From Coleofasciculus sp. FACHB-T130 (GTDB lineage: Bacteria; Cyanobacteriota; Cyanobacteriia; Cyanobacteriales; FACHB-T130), in assembly GCF_014695375.1 (NCBI RefSeq), contig NZ_JACJOG010000022.1:185348-249347 (forward strand): a stretch of DNA of 64,000 bases. The letters run 5' to 3'. The translations under genes were made by a program, and so were the position numbers. The notes beneath the pieces were generated by a model, which worked only from the letters and a program-made list of their open reading frames with translations, searched no databases and was not told where the DNA came from. Positions 62,192 to 64,000 of the stretch are shown here, one piece after another; the first letter of the stretch is position 1; every line of letters begins with the position of its first letter.

Positions 62192-63832
62192 CTACTCTGC
62201 GTCTTGCCAGCCTTCAATAGTAGCCACCAAAATATTAACCAATGGGTGGTCAATTACCTCTTTAAACGCCTCAGTCCCTCCTACCTTAAGAGCGTTAATA
62301 ACCCGTGCTTTGAGTGGTGGGTTTCTCTCGATTCGATCAGCCGCCTCAGCTACAACCGCCATTTTTTCGGCATTTGTTGAGGTTGGGTAGGCCTGCGACA
62401 GTTGCTCTAAGAGTTGCTGAATCTCTGCTGCTGCCTCTACAAGGTTTTGTCTCTGCTCTGGTGCATAATTGTATTGTTTGTTGATAGACTGCTGGCGACT
62501 GCCACTTTGAGCCGAGTCAACCTGACTACCAATCTGGGCACCGCGTTGATCATACTTAGATTTGTAAGCTTCTGACATAGATTCACTCGTTGCTACAGCT
62601 CTCGCTTCAATATTGATGGATCTGCTAGCCAACAGCTTAGCAATTTCCTCTAGACCAGCATAGTGCTGACGGAAGTCTGCTAGTTGTTGATTCCGAGCTT
62701 CGAGCTGGGCTTTTAGCTCATACTCCCGTTTCAGGTACTTCTCAATTTCTGCCTTATCCGCAGTGGCTGGGATATTTACCCGGATGATAAAGGCATCATT
62801 CTTGTTCTCAAAAGATTGTATCGATATCTCATCACTGCCACTCACAATTCTGAGCTTTAAGAATGACGCAAGGAATGCTTGCCAATCAATTCCATCCAGA
62901 AATACTAAGTCAACCGTCTTCAGAGCCTTTTGGAATAGTTTAGTAAACTCTCTTGGTGCAAAGTCTCGGCTAATAGGACGACGTTCCTGTTGATTATTCT
63001 GTAGATAAACATAGTCACAGATAACATTGTTGAGGTTTGTATCCCTATTAATATTCCAATCTTCTAAACAAATTCCAGTAAACTTTGCGTAAGTGAAGTT
63101 TGTTGATAAAGCTTGGGTTCTAGTAAGATTTGCTCCTCTAAGGTCAGTTCTACTTAAATCGGCACCCATGAGGTTAGCCTCACTAAGATCAGCTTCTTTC
63201 AAACTAACTCCAAAGAGACTAGCATCACTCAGGTCAAACCCTCTGAGGTTAGCCTCACTAAGGTCAGCCCTACCGAGGTTAAACTTGAATACAAAATTGC
63301 TTGGATAACCCTTCGGCAGATGAATACCCTCACTATTAAATTTAACCCTAGCAAACTTAGTTCTATTTAACTGTGTTCCAGTAAAATCGGTAAAATCGAT
63401 ACCAGCTCCACTCAGATTAGCATTGCTCAGATTAGCTTTAGTTAGATTGGTTCCATTAATGAGTGCCCCACTCAGGTCAGCATTGCTTAGATTAGCTTTA
63501 GTCAGGTCAGCATCGTTTAGGTTAGCTCCACTAAGGTTCGCCCTGCTCAAGTTTGCTCCTCTAAAATCAATCTCACTAAGATTCGCTCTACTTAAGTTAG
63601 CGCCCTCAAGGTTAATTTTATTTAAATTAGTTGGTAAAAATTTAGCATCACGAGTAGAGACATAAGAATTAGAATTACCGACATTAATTCCTCTGAATTC
63701 AGCTTCCCGTATATACCATATGTGAACAATGTTTCCACTAAAGTCAGCTATTATGTCAGAGTTTTCATTTTTCCACTTATTCCAAACTTCTACTCCTTGT
63801 TTAACTAGAGCAAGATGTTCCTCATTAGCCAT
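62192..63832 (-). CDS. Pentapeptide-repeat protein with cyanobacterial C-terminal domain
   Basis: Protein of 546 residues. Residues about 55-260 are A(D/N)Lxx pentapeptide repeats (for example GANLSRANLSEIDFRGANL), with short breaks near 155-185, that should form a right-handed quadrilateral helix. Residues about 295-360 hold a folded segment (EFTKLFQKALKTVDLVFLDGIDWQAFL), then a coiled coil (about 370-405). The end (about 445-546, NYAPEQRQNLVEAAAEIQQLLEQL ... GWQDAE) is a domain I remember from many cyanobacterial pentapeptide and signalling proteins. Function unknown. An IS630-like transposase start lies about 130 bases upstream. Confidence 0.9.
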   Translation of the reverse strand: MANEEHLALVKQGVEVWNKWKNENSDIIADFSGNIVHIWYIREAEFRGINVGNSNSYVSTRDAKFLPTNLNKINLEGANLSRANLSEIDFRGANLSRANLSGANLNDADLTKANLSNADLSGALINGTNLTKANLSNANLSGAGIDFTDFTGTQLNRTKFARVKFNSEGIHLPKGYPSNFVFKFNLGRADLSEANLRGFDLSDASLFGVSLKEADLSEANLMGADLSRTDLRGANLTRTQALSTNFTYAKFTGICLEDWNINRDTNLNNVICDYVYLQNNQQERRPISRDFAPREFTKLFQKALKTVDLVFLDGIDWQAFLASFLKLRIVSGSDEISIQSFENKNDAFIIRVNIPATADKAEIEKYLKREYELKAQLEARNQQLADFRQHYAGLEEIAKLLASRSINIEARAVATSESMSEAYKSKYDQRGAQIGSQVDSAQSGSRQQSINKQYNYAPEQRQNLVEAAAEIQQLLEQLSQAYPTSTNAEKMAVVAEAADRIERNPPLKARVINALKVGGTEAFKEVIDHPLVNILVATIEGWQDAE

Positions 63833-63965
63833 ATATCATATGTCTCCAAGCTTTATCATTAGTTGCAGCATAACCTACTTTGTTATATAAGTGCTTATGT
63901 AAAATAAATTACACATAATAAAAAGTAGAATAAGCTAAAACAAAAGTCAAGAAAACAAGAGACTT

Positions 63966-64000
63966 ATGAGATTTATTAGAGATTTAAGCCGAGAAACTCA
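63966..64000 (+). CDS. Start of an IS630-family-like transposase, cut by window edge
   Basis: Eleven codons read MRFIRDLSRET, the characteristic opening of cyanobacterial IS630-type transposases with an N-terminal helix-turn-helix. The frame is open to the window end. Preceding DNA (63841-63965) is AT-rich and may contain the left inverted repeat, which I cannot delimit. Because only 35 bases are present, this rests on resemblance. Confidence 0.45.
   Translation, partial: MRFIRDLSRET

Noticed and set aside
1..64000. CRISPR arrays, phage genes or restriction-modification genes
   Set aside because: No regularly spaced identical repeats with unique spacers, no phage structural genes and no methylase motifs were seen on either strand.

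Overview
The window is chromosomal DNA of a cyanobacterium. It carries photosystem II genes (psbU and a Psb28-2 homologue), a knotless phytochrome with bilin-type GAF motifs, glycolate dehydrogenase subunits, an NdbB-type quinone reductase, several cyanobacteria-only hypothetical families, a very high density of the HIP1 octamer GCGATCGC, and heptamer-type short tandem repeats between genes. Four Uma2-family genes and many multidomain sensors suggest a large-genome, probably filamentous species. The species cannot be fixed from the sequence.

Layout. 1-5.0 kb: 3'-truncated nadB, psbU, 1-Cys peroxiredoxin, a Uma2 gene and cysteine synthase. 5.1-17.1 kb: a lipid-tailoring block. A Sfp-type phosphopantetheinyl transferase lies divergent to fatty acyl-AMP ligase, acyl-CoA dehydrogenase-like protein, acyl carrier protein, MBOAT acyltransferase, SGNH/DHHW-like protein, NdbB-like quinone reductase and an HTTM-DUF393 fusion. 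17.3-22.1 kb: three consecutive AT-rich GT-C type membrane glycosyltransferase-like genes, nearly free of HIP1. 22.2-31.7 kb: 2Fe-2S thioredoxin-like protein, YgfZ, Uma2, an HTH protein divergent to a small two-repeat protein, a DUF389 membrane protein, a Ser/Thr kinase with SH3 domain, a secreted protein and an aminotransferase. 31.9-41 kb: coiled-coil protein, DUF5340-like protein, trpC, lpdA, a TrmH-type methyltransferase, tRNA-Leu(CAG), murA and a coupled TIGR01777 epimerase/psb28-2 pair. 41.4-50.6 kb: Uma2, glcF, glcE, a Cph2-like phytochrome with GGDEF and EAL, and a convergent CBS-PAS-GAF-GGDEF protein. 51.6-55.7 kb: glutaredoxin, tadA, plsC and a subtilase with P-domain. 55.9-60.8 kb: two overlapping sensor kinases. 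61-64 kb: Uma2 bounded by diverged direct repeats, a pentapeptide-repeat protein and the start of an IS630-like transposase.

The most system-like stretch is 5.1-17.1 kb, possibly to 22.1 kb. An activated fatty acid could be loaded on the carrier protein, oxidised while bound, then passed by the MBOAT and SGNH pair to an extracytoplasmic acceptor, perhaps a glycan related to the GT-C genes. This pathway is inferred from gene families and order, and the product is unknown. A second candidate is the HTH protein and its divergent two-repeat small protein at 24.5-26 kb.

Starts were chosen from visible Shine-Dalgarno sequences and family N-termini. Most one-frame shadows of these genes were discarded.
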